A stretch of 43,366 nt of DNA from Pseudoalteromonas denitrificans DSM 6059. GTDB taxonomy: Bacteria > Pseudomonadota > Gammaproteobacteria > Enterobacterales > Alteromonadaceae. The DNA lies in the NCBI RefSeq assembly GCF_900112265.1, contig NZ_FOLO01000015.1, positions 61,598 through 104,963 on the forward strand, written 5' to 3'. This document shows positions 24,430 to 30,974 of this stretch, piece by piece (within the stretch, counting starts at the first letter, position 1; the number at the start of each line of letters is the position of its first letter). The notes beneath the pieces were generated by a model that was not told the DNA's origin, did not search any database, and saw nothing but the letters and a program-made list of their open reading frames with translations. The translations under genes and the position numbers were made by a program.

Positions 24430-26286
24430 TTACCAGTTTTTTATACTTGCTAAAATACCTTGACTATCTAATCCCATTACTTTGTTCATTTCTTGTTGTG
24501 TACCATGTTTTATGAATTCGTCAGGAATGCCTAAGTTTAATGTTTTTACATCTAATTTATTTGTTTGAACATACTCATTAACTGCAGAACCAGCGCCACC
24601 CATAATTGCATTATCTTCTAAAGTAACAAATAGCTCATGATCTTCGCTAAGCGCTGTTAATAAGCACGTATCAAGGGGTTTAATAAAGCGCATATCAACT
24701 AAGGTTGCATTAAGTTCATCGGCAACCGACTTTGCGTTGTCTAATAAAGTACCAAAAGATAAAATAGCTATTTTTTTACCTGTTTTAATTGTATTTGCTT
24801 TACCTAACGCTAGTTTTGTCATTTGAGACGCGACTTTCATATCACCGGCTGTGCCTCTTGGATACCTTACTGCAACAGGTCCATCTAAATGATAGCCAGT
24901 GTATAGCATTTGACGACATTCATTTGTATTAGAGGGGGCCATGATGATCATATTGGGAATACAACGCATAAAACTCAAATCATAAGCGCCATGATGTGTT
25001 TCACCATCAGCACCTACAATGCCGGCACGGTCAATGGCAAATAAAACTGATAAATTTTGTAATGCGACATCATGAATTAGCTGATCATAAGCACGTTGTA
25101 AAAAACTAGAATAAATAGCAACAATAGGCTTTAGACCTTCGCATGCAAAACCTGCAGCAAGCGTTACAGCATGTTGCTCAGCAATGGCTACATCAAAATA
25201 TTTATCCGGAAACTCTTTTGAAAAACGAACCATGCCAGAGCCTTCTCGCATGGCAGGTGTAATAGCAACTAATTTATCGTCAGTTGCTGCCATATCACAT
25301 AACCAATCACCAAAAACTTGTGAAAAGGTTGGAGCACTGGGTTGTGATTTTGGCAAACTCGTTGTGCTTGGATCGAATTTTGGAACGCCATGGTAACCTA
25401 TAGGGTCAGCTTCAGCTGGTTTGTAGCCTTTCCCTTTTTTTGTACGTACATGCAATAACTGCGGACCCTTTAAATTACGCATGTTACGTAATGTATCGGT
25501 CAACATAGTGACATCATGCCCATCAATAGGGCCTATGTAATTAAAACCTAATTCTTCAAAAAAAGTACCAGGGATAACCATGCCTTTAATGTGTTCTTCC
25601 ATTCTGCTGGCAAGTTCTTTTACTGGTGGTACGCCAGAAAGTATTTTTTTACTGCCTTCTCTAATATTGCTATAAAAGCTACCAGATAAAATACGAGCAA
25701 AATAGTTGTTTAGTGCACCAACGGGTTCTGATATTGACATCTCATTATCGTTTAAAATAACTAACATATCAGAATCTAAATTACCTGCATGATTCATGGC
25801 CTCAAAAGCCATTCCTGCTGTCATTGCACCATCACCGATAACAGCCACAACTTTTCTATCCTTCCCTTCTTTTTTTGCAGCAAGTGACATACCTAATGCT
25901 GCTGAAATAGAGGTACTAGAGTGACCAACACTGAAAGTATCATATTCACTTTCACCACGGTATGGAAATGGATGCAAACCGTCTTTTTGCCTTATAGTAT
26001 GCATTTTGTCTTTACGACCCGTTAATATTTTATGAGGGTAAGCTTGATGGCCTACATCCCAAATTAACCTATCAACAGGTGTATTATAAACATAATGTAA
26101 TGCAACTGTGAGTTCAACGGTACCCAGCCCTGAAGCCAAATGGCCACTGCTTTGTGAAACTGAGTTTAATAAATATTCTCTGAGTTCATCGCTCAGAGGC
26201 ACTAATTTATCATGTGGCAACTGTCTAAGTTGCTCAGGCTTATCTATTAAGCTTAATAAGGGATACTTGCTGCTATCAAATGTCAT
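24430..26286 (-). CDS. dxs: 1-deoxy-D-xylulose-5-phosphate synthase
   Basis: 618 residues, full length. Joins pyruvate and glyceraldehyde 3-phosphate to DXP with thiamine diphosphate, the first step of the MEP isoprenoid pathway. Visible: [13 protein letters not shown], the TPP motif [18 protein letters not shown]...NDN, the catalytic-region [12 protein letters not shown], and [18 protein letters not shown]. Third gene of xseB-ispA-dxs, 17 bases after ispA, the order found in E. coli and most gammaproteobacteria. Confidence 0.98.
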   Translation of the reverse strand: MTFDSSKYPLLSLIDKPEQLRQLPHDKLVPLSDELREYLLNSVSQSSGHLASGLGTVELTVALHYVYNTPVDRLIWDVGHQAYPHKILTGRKDKMHTIRQKDGLHPFPYRGESEYDTFSVGHSSTSISAALGMSLAAKKEGKDRKVVAVIGDGAMTAGMAFEAMNHAGNLDSDMLVILNDNEMSISEPVGALNNYFARILSGSFYSNIREGSKKILSGVPPVKELASRMEEHIKGMVIPGTFFEELGFNYIGPIDGHDVTMLTDTLRNMRNLKGPQLLHVRTKKGKGYKPAEADPIGYHGVPKFDPSTTSLPKSQPSAPTFSQVFGDWLCDMAATDDKLVAITPAMREGSGMVRFSKEFPDKYFDVAIAEQHAVTLAAGFACEGLKPIVAIYSSFLQRAYDQLIHDVALQNLSVLFAIDRAGIVGADGETHHGAYDLSFMRCIPNMIIMAPSNTNECRQMLYTGYHLDGPVAVRYPRGTAGDMKVASQMTKLALGKANTIKTGKKIAILSFGTLLDNAKSVADELNATLVDMRFIKPLDTCLLTALSEDHELFVTLEDNAIMGGAGSAVNEYVQTNKLDVKTLNLGIPDEFIKHGTQQEMNKVMGLDSQGILASIKNW

Positions 26287-26303
26287 GATATTTATTCGTT
26301 ATC

Positions 26304-27209
26304 CTAATGATCTCTTTCTATTATATATGTTGCAAGGGCTTCAAGTTCGCTGGTATCTGCGTTTATGTGTTCAAGTGCTTTTAATGCATCTAAATATAAT
26401 TGCCTTGCTTTATTTTTTGCGCCTTGTAGGCCTAATAATGCTGGATAAGTTGATTTGTTTGATGCTACGTCAGAACCTTGAGGTTTCCCTAATGTCTGCG
26501 TATCAGCTTCAATATCTAAAATATCATCCTGTACCTGAAAGGCTAAACCAATCGCTTTGCCGAAGCAGTCTAATTTATCGAGTATATCAGAGGTGCAATT
26601 AGGTGAACATAAAGCACCTAACTTTATCGCACATCTAAGCAGCGCACCGGTTTTTAAATTATGAATATGCTCAAGTTGTTCTAATGTGATTAATTTGTCA
26701 GTTGCGGATAAATCTAAAGATTGTCCACCACACATACCCGTTAAACCAGAAGCTTGTGCCAAAGTTGATATTAAAGATATTTGTTGCTTATGATCTATCC
26801 CAATAAATTGATGACTGGCGAGAGACTCAAAAGCTAAAGTTTGCAGTGCATCGCCTGCTAAAATCGCCGTAGCTTCATCAAATTTGATATGGCAAGTTGG
26901 TTTTCCTCGGCGTAAATTATCATCGTCCATCGCAGGTAGGTCATCATGTACTAATGAGTAACTATGAATACATTCAATCGCCCCTGCTGCAATATCTAAA
27001 TCATTGTCATTGGCGTTAAGCATTTTACCTGTTAAATAAACAAGTAAAGGCCTAAGTCGTTTTCCACCATTTAATAAACTATATTTAGCAGCTGATTTGA
27101 GTTTATCGTCTGTATTTATTTGATTATCTATTAAATTGTTTAATATGAGTGTTATACGATTTTGTGCACAGATCAACTCTGGTTTGATATTTATTAATGT
27201 TGAGTTCAC
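26304..27209 (-). CDS. ispA: farnesyl diphosphate synthase
   Basis: 301 residues. Condenses IPP with DMAPP and GPP to farnesyl diphosphate. Both Asp-rich motifs are present: DDLPAMDDD (first, short bacterial type) and QVQDDILD (second). Other family parts are GGKRLRP and LVHDD. Sits between xseB (5 bases upstream) and dxs on the - strand, so it is in one operon with them. Confidence 0.97.
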   Translation of the reverse strand: MNSTLINIKPELICAQNRITLILNNLIDNQINTDDKLKSAAKYSLLNGGKRLRPLLVYLTGKMLNANDNDLDIAAGAIECIHSYSLVHDDLPAMDDDNLRRGKPTCHIKFDEATAILAGDALQTLAFESLASHQFIGIDHKQQISLISTLAQASGLTGMCGGQSLDLSATDKLITLEQLEHIHNLKTGALLRCAIKLGALCSPNCTSDILDKLDCFGKAIGLAFQVQDDILDIEADTQTLGKPQGSDVASNKSTYPALLGLQGAKNKARQLYLDALKALEHINADTSELEALATYIIERDH

Positions 27210-27214
27210 TACAA

Positions 27215-27457
27215 TTATTCCGCTTCAGAATCAAAAGAAGTTAGTGCGCTACTTGTATCATTTCCCATCAAAATTTGAACTTTTTGCTCTGCTTGATTTA
27301 ATTTTGCTGAAGAGGCATTTGCCAGTTGTACACCACGTTCGAAATGTTTAAGAGATTGTTCTAGGCTTAATTCACCATTTTCCATATCTGTGACTATGTT
27401 ATTAAGTTCTGACATAGCTTGTTCAAAACTGAGGTTTTCTGGTTTTTTTACAGCCAT
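27215..27457 (-). CDS. xseB: exodeoxyribonuclease VII small subunit
   Basis: 80 residues, normal length. The helical core FEQAMSELNNIVTDMENGELSLEQSLKHFERGVQLA is typical of XseB (here quoted in part: LEQSLKHFERG). It stabilises the large subunit XseA, which is not in the window. First gene of the leftward xseB-ispA-dxs operon; promoter in the 257-base gap shared with pomA. Confidence 0.96.
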   Translation of the reverse strand: MAVKKPENLSFEQAMSELNNIVTDMENGELSLEQSLKHFERGVQLANASSAKLNQAEQKVQILMGNDTSSALTSFDSEAE

Positions 27458-27625
27458 AACATGATTCTCTTTAAAGTTGGAAATTGGAACGGGTAATGAT
27501 TTTATGGGGGATTAGCATCGATTACAAATAACAATTAATAATAAGCATGTGTTTTTTACTTTTTTATGACTAGGATTGAATGTATAGGTAATAAATTGCG
27601 CTTGAACACTGGATGTAAATTGAAT

Positions 27626-27652
27626 TTAAGAAAAAATTATATTTGCCGATAG
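27626..27652 (+). promoter_or_regulatory. sigma-28 (FliA) type promoter of pomA
   Basis: GCCGATAG at 27645-27652 matches seven of eight bases of the sigma-28 -10 element GCCGATAA. Eleven bases upstream TTAAGAAA (27626-27633) keeps part of the -35 TAAAGTTT. Motor stator genes are often in the late, FliA-dependent flagellar class. Start would be near 27660, 55 bases before the pomA start. Confidence 0.55.
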
Positions 27653-27714
27653 TTAAAACTAACTTAATATAAACAATAAGTTTACTTCTTTTTTAAAGCT
27701 CCCTTGGAGGGTTT

Positions 27715-28476
27715 GTGGATTTAGCAACATTAATTGGTATGGTAGGAGCCATTGGCTTTATTGTCATGGCAATGTTACTGGGTGGCGAGTTAGGTATGTT
27801 TGTTGATATACCTTCTGTATTAATTGTATTTTGTGGTTCATGTTTTGTTGTATTATCACACTTTACTATGGGGCAATTTTTCACCATAGGTAAAATAGGT
27901 ATAAAAGCCTTCATGTTTAAAATTGAATCACCAGATGATTTAATTGAAAAGTCAGTTGAGCTTGCTGACTCCGCCCGTAAAGGCGGATTTTTGGCATTAG
28001 AAGAAGCAGAAATACCGAATGGTTTTATGCAAAAAGGCATTGATATGTTAGTTGATGGTCATGATGCTGAAGTTGTCCGAGCTACTTTGCAAAAAGACAT
28101 AACACTCACCACTTCACGTCACGATATGGGAGCCGGTTTATTTAAAACATTAGGTGATATAGCACCTGCAATGGGTATGATAGGTACTTTAATTGGGCTT
28201 GTTGCCATGTTATCAAATATGGATGACCCAAAAGCAATCGGCCCAGCAATGGCCGTTGCATTATTAACAACGCTTTACGGTGCTTTTTTAGCAAATGTAA
28301 TTGCTATTCCAATTCAGTCAAAGCTAGAAAATCGTAGAGATGAAGAAGAACTCAACCAAAAACTGATTTTAGATGCTATTTTAGGCATACAAGATGGACA
28401 AAACCCAAAAGTGATTGAAGGGATTTTGAAAAACTATTTGGCTGAATCAAAGCGTCAAGTAGATACAGAGTCGTAA
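27715..28476 (+). CDS. pomA: sodium-driven flagellar stator protein PomA
   Basis: 253 residues from GTG 27715, preceded by a TTGGAGG ribosome site. Four membrane helices (about 4-22, 30-50, 150-172, 182-202) with the large cytoplasmic loop between helices 2 and 3 that meets FliG, and the conserved helix-3 segment GLFKTLGDIAPAMGMIGTL. The N-terminus MDLATLIGMVGAIGF is that of the Vibrio PomA type rather than the proton-type MotA. With PomB it forms the ion channel that turns the flagellar motor. Confidence 0.96.
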   Translation: MDLATLIGMVGAIGFIVMAMLLGGELGMFVDIPSVLIVFCGSCFVVLSHFTMGQFFTIGKIGIKAFMFKIESPDDLIEKSVELADSARKGGFLALEEAEIPNGFMQKGIDMLVDGHDAEVVRATLQKDITLTTSRHDMGAGLFKTLGDIAPAMGMIGTLIGLVAMLSNMDDPKAIGPAMAVALLTTLYGAFLANVIAIPIQSKLENRRDEEELNQKLILDAILGIQDGQNPKVIEGILKNYLAESKRQVDTES

Positions 28477-28532
28477 ATTATGAGTGATGAATCATTGAGC
28501 ATCAATAAGGGTGATAGAAGGACTGATATTTA

Positions 28533-29459
28533 ATGTCTGAAGAAGCTGAAAAGTGTAAGTGTCCGCCTGTTGGCTTGCCTCAATGGATGGGAACCTTTGC
28601 TGATATGATGGCATTGTTAATGTGCTTTTTTGTTTTATTATTAGCCATGTCTGAAATGGATGTGCTTAAATTTAAACAAATTGCAGGTTCAATGAAGTTT
28701 GCTTTTGGTGTGCAAAATAAACTTGAAGTTAAAGATATTCCAAAAGGTACCAGTGTAATAGCGCAAGAGTTTACACCAGGTAAACCTGAACCCACCCCCA
28801 TTGAGACGATTCAACAACAAACAACTGAAATGACGCAACAAATGTTAGAATTTCAAGCGGGTGATGAAGCTTCCGCGGGTGGTCGTCAAGAACAGCGGGG
28901 TAACAAACGTGGTGGTGAATCACAAAGTACAGCTAAAAAAGAAGCCGCAAAAGCCGAGCAGGCAGCAGATCAAGAACAAGTGAATGAGCTGGTTAAAAAA
29001 ATAGCCCAACAGTTAGAACAACAAATTATAGATGGAGCAATTGAATTAGAGTCTTTAGGGCAGCAAATTATTATTCGTATTAGAGAGAATGGCTCATTTC
29101 CTTCTGGTAGCGCATTTTTACAACCTCAATTTAAACCTATTATTCAAGAAATCGCAGCTTTATTAAAAGATGTGCCCGGTGAAATAGAAGTCTCAGGCCA
29201 TACTGATGATTATCAGGTAAGTAACGAGCTCTATTTTAATAATTGGGATTTATCGGCTAAACGTGCAGTTGCGGTTGCAAGCGAAATGCAAAAAGTGAGA
29301 GGATTTGATAAAAATCGCATGGTGGTAATTGGTCATGCAGAAACACGCCCTTTAGTTCCTAATACAGATCTCGAATCTCGCAAGCGGAACCGTCGTGTTG
29401 AAATTTCAATCATGCAAGGTAAAGCAAAAGAGTCAGATCCGATAGAAATAGGAAAATAA
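28533..29459 (+). CDS. pomB: sodium-driven flagellar stator protein PomB
   Basis: 308 residues. One N-terminal helix with the ion-binding Asp in MGTFADMMALLMC (about residue 24), the following plug region (DVLKFKQIAGSMKFAFG), a Gln/Glu/Lys-rich linker of about 60 residues, and a C-terminal OmpA-type peptidoglycan-binding domain (SGHTDD, SAKRAVAVASEM, RKRNRRVEISI). The TM sequence is nearly that of Vibrio PomB, so sodium coupling is expected. Starts 56 bases after pomA, same operon. Confidence 0.97.
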   Translation: MSEEAEKCKCPPVGLPQWMGTFADMMALLMCFFVLLLAMSEMDVLKFKQIAGSMKFAFGVQNKLEVKDIPKGTSVIAQEFTPGKPEPTPIETIQQQTTEMTQQMLEFQAGDEASAGGRQEQRGNKRGGESQSTAKKEAAKAEQAADQEQVNELVKKIAQQLEQQIIDGAIELESLGQQIIIRIRENGSFPSGSAFLQPQFKPIIQEIAALLKDVPGEIEVSGHTDDYQVSNELYFNNWDLSAKRAVAVASEMQKVRGFDKNRMVVIGHAETRPLVPNTDLESRKRNRRVEISIMQGKAKESDPIEIGK

Positions 29460-29512
29460 TTGCCATTATTTTCATTACACATCTTGGCATTTAAGCTTAA
29501 TTGTTATATTTT

Positions 29513-29539
29513 AAATTCACCATTTAGTATGGTGAATTT
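29513..29539. terminator. hairpin between pomB and the first peptide gene
   Basis: AAATTCACCAT / ATGGTGAATTT, perfect 11-bp arms, 5-base loop, 53 bases after pomB. It lacks a clear T run. It may end or protect the pom mRNA; because a -10-like TATAAT follows at 29546, it may also be an operator for the peptide gene. Confidence 0.5.
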
Positions 29540-29545
29540 GATAAA

Positions 29546-29551
29546 TATAAT
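29546..29551 (+). promoter_or_regulatory. -10 element of the first peptide gene
   Basis: A perfect TATAAT. No good -35 lies 16-18 bases upstream, where the loop of the 29513-29539 hairpin sits. Start near 29558 would leave a leader of about 15 bases with AAGGA at 29562 before the peptide ATG. Confidence 0.4.
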
Positions 29552-29573
29552 ATAGAAAATTAAGGAAAATATT

Positions 29574-29651
29574 ATGATAACAATTGATAAATATTCTTAT
29601 ATGCCTGGTGGTGGAAGTGGTAATGATGGTAATGAACCTCCTGAAAAGTAA
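29574..29651 (+). CDS. 25-residue peptide, copy 1 of a peptide/membrane-protein module
   Basis: Not recognised. ATG 29574 has AAGGA 7 bases upstream, an ideal ribosome site. Sequence: MITI then DKYSYMPG, then a Gly/Ser/Asn/Asp run (GGSGNDGN) and EPPEK. It is hydrophilic, with no signal peptide, helix or cysteine, and ends in Pro-Pro-Glu-Lys. The same plan recurs 693 bases later in a second peptide (DKYSYMPG, GSGGGND, PPKPK), each time directly before a related membrane-protein gene; repetition of such a short frame, each with a good ribosome site, is the main proof that it is translated. It may be a signal, a ligand or subunit of the membrane protein, or a leader peptide controlling it. No modifying enzyme or exporter lies beside it. 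Confidence 0.75.
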   Translation: MITIDKYSYMPGGGSGNDGNEPPEK

Positions 29652-29656
29652 GGTGT

Positions 29657-29675
29657 TATAAAAATTACTTTTATA
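29657..29675 (+). repeat. dyad between peptide 1 and membrane protein 1
   Basis: TATAAAA / TTTTATA around ATTAC, 5 bases after the peptide stop. The arms are all A/T, so an RNA hairpin would be weak. The loop holds an in-frame ATT (29664) which could be a start codon with AAGGTG at 29650-29655. It corresponds in place to the much longer palindrome of copy 2. Confidence 0.45.
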
Positions 29676-29684
29676 GAATATATT

Positions 29685-30164
29685 TTGGATATATTGTATA
29701 GCAGCCAAGCTTTTCTAATCGCTATTGCTGCTATATTTTTGTATCTACTAAAAGATAAAAAAGCAACATTGTTTTGTTTTATAACTTTGATTTTTTTTAT
29801 ATGGGCTATATCTTTTAATAGTCTAGTTAAAAATTATGATCGAGTTGATTTTGTATATAGGTATATATTTTGGGCGATAAATGATATCTCCTGGATGGCT
29901 TTAATTGCTTATCTTACGATGAAAGATAAAGTGCATCTATGGCAATCGATCGCGGGCCAATTAATTGTTTTACCTGCTCCTTTGTTACAATTGATGCGTT
30001 TAGTTGACAGGCATTTTTTTGATTTAACTTATACTAATTATCTTTATTATGGTTTATTACCTCTAATAAATATGGCAACCGTTGTTTTATGTTTTTTCCC
30101 ACTGATAGTTATTTTTGTAAAATACTTAAAAAGCAAAGCACTTAATGAAGAAGTTGAAGCATAA
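29685..30164 (+). CDS. four-helix membrane protein, copy 1 of the module
   Basis: 159 residues from TTG 29685. Not recognised. Four hydrophobic segments (about 7-23, 28-46, 60-78 and 127-147), a polar tail, and no domain I can name. It is a paralogue of the protein at 30357-30872: both have KDK-A---F after helix 1, then VYRY-FW-ND-WMA-IAYL-KDK, a Q--V-P---LQL-R-VD stretch and a final LP--N helix. The start is uncertain. TTG 29685 has no ribosome site; an ATT at 29664 with AAGGTG upstream would add seven residues and align better with copy 2. Either way a rare start codon is needed. The frame is the same as that of the peptide, separated by its TAA. Confidence 0.75.
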   Translation: MDILYSSQAFLIAIAAIFLYLLKDKKATLFCFITLIFFIWAISFNSLVKNYDRVDFVYRYIFWAINDISWMALIAYLTMKDKVHLWQSIAGQLIVLPAPLLQLMRLVDRHFFDLTYTNYLYYGLLPLINMATVVLCFFPLIVIFVKYLKSKALNEEVEA

Positions 30165-30197
30165 TAAAGCTTTTATTTTTTATTCTTTGGCTTTATT
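30163..30197 (+). terminator. possible terminator after membrane protein 1
   Basis: AATAAAGC / GCTTTATT, 8-bp arms at 30163-30170 and 30190-30197 with a long T-rich loop, starting in the stop codon, and followed by TTATC. Weak. Confidence 0.35.
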
Positions 30198-30218
30198 TTA
30201 TCAAGAACACCTCCTATT

Positions 30219-30245
30219 CTTAAAAGTGCTTAAACTCTTTTAAGC
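30219..30245. repeat. overlapping inverted repeats upstream of peptide 2
   Basis: Two alternative dyads share bases: CTTAAAAG / CTTTTAAG, and inside it GCTTAAA / TTTAAGC. Only one can form in RNA at a time. They end about 10 bases before the ribosome site of peptide 2, so they could be an operator or a switch for its translation. Confidence 0.45.
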
Positions 30246-30266
30246 AAATGGATAAGGAGAATGGAT

Positions 30267-30335
30267 ATGCATGATAAGTATTCTTATATGCCAGGCAGCG
30301 GTGGCGGCAATGATGACCCACCCAAACCTAAATAG
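30267..30335 (+). CDS. 22-residue peptide, copy 2 of the module
   Basis: Not recognised. ATG 30267 has AAGGAG at 30254-30259, 7 bases upstream; an earlier in-frame ATG at 30261 lies only one base from that site and is less likely. Sequence: MH then DKYSYMPG, then GSGGGNDD and PPKPK. It shares 8 identical residues in a row with peptide 1, then the same Gly/Asn/Asp and Pro/Lys composition, although the codons differ (for example CCT-GGT against CCA-GGC after the common TATTCTTATATG). Conservation at protein level with drift at DNA level speaks for selection on the peptide. Confidence 0.77.
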   Translation: MHDKYSYMPGSGGGNDDPPKPK

Positions 30336-30343
30336 GAAATATG

Positions 30344-30369
30344 AAAAGGAAATCAATTGATTTCCTTTT
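30344..30369 (+). repeat. 26-bp perfect palindrome between peptide 2 and membrane protein 2
   Basis: The arms have the core GGAAATC / GATTTCC, extended by A4 and T4, with AATT in the centre; further T residues follow (T run 30366-30371). As RNA this is an 11-bp stem with a four-base loop and a U tail, like an intrinsic terminator. The left arm contains the AAGGA ribosome site of the membrane gene and the centre its TTG start, so folding would hide both. The peptide stop codon is only 8 bases upstream. Confidence 0.7.
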
Positions 30370-30872
30370 TTAGTTTTATGACCATTAAAATTTTATTAGC
30401 CATAATCCTAGATTGGCAAATGATTATTATTGCACTAAGTGCTGTGGTATATATATGGTACAAAGATAAACCTGCACTTATATTTTCAGTTGTGACTTTA
30501 ATATCATTTTTGATCAGCTATTTTGGTACGCCTTTTATTTTTGATCTTGACCCTGGGCGTGTATATCGGTACGTATTTTGGATAACAAATGATGTTGCCT
30601 GGATGGCTATTATTGCTTATTTAGGCATTAAAGATAAAATATCGATAAATGTGAGCATTGTTGCGCAAATATGCGTTATACCAATTGTATTAATTCAGTT
30701 ATTGCGTATTGTTGATATTCAAATATTAGATATTCCTTTTATTACCTTGTTATATAAAACAATCATTCCACTTTCAAATACCTTGATAGTATTATTATGC
30801 CTGTGGCCATTCTTGAGTTACTTAATTGAAAGAGTGAAACTATTATTTTTTAAAATGTCGGATGTGGTATAA
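30357..30872 (+). CDS. four-helix membrane protein, copy 2 of the module
   Basis: 171 residues from TTG 30357, which has AAGGA 6 bases upstream; ATG 30378 without a ribosome site would give 164. Not recognised. Four hydrophobic segments (about 8-38 with a break, 44-59, 72-92, 134-156), and a basic tail. Paralogue of the 29685-30164 protein, sharing KDKPALIF/KDKKATLF, RVYRYVFWITNDVAWMAIIAYL against a close counterpart, and PxxLIQLLRIVD/PLLQLMRLVD. The motif FW-ND-WMA in helix 3 is the best-kept part and might bind the peptide or a cofactor. Only 21 bases separate the peptide stop from the TTG. Confidence 0.77.
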   Translation: MISFFSFMTIKILLAIILDWQMIIIALSAVVYIWYKDKPALIFSVVTLISFLISYFGTPFIFDLDPGRVYRYVFWITNDVAWMAIIAYLGIKDKISINVSIVAQICVIPIVLIQLLRIVDIQILDIPFITLLYKTIIPLSNTLIVLLCLWPFLSYLIERVKLLFFKMSDVV

Positions 30873-30974
30873 ATTACATTTAATAGTCGAATCTCAGTAA
30901 TAAAAGTTAGCTATATTCAAAAACAACTATTATTATACCTGTATAAGTAACCAGTATCTAATGTCTATTTGATT

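Noticed and set aside
26108..26602. 164-codon + strand frame across the dxs/ispA junction
   Set aside because: Antisense shadow of two well-supported genes; low-complexity Leu/Tyr-rich translation.
27693..28040. 115-codon - strand frame opposite pomA
   Set aside because: Antisense to a certain gene; Ser/Pro/Ile-rich translation typical of a shadow.
30248..30274. Eight-codon frame (MDKENGYA) overlapping the peptide 2 start
   Set aside because: Its ATG lies before the AAGGAG site; it is most likely chance.
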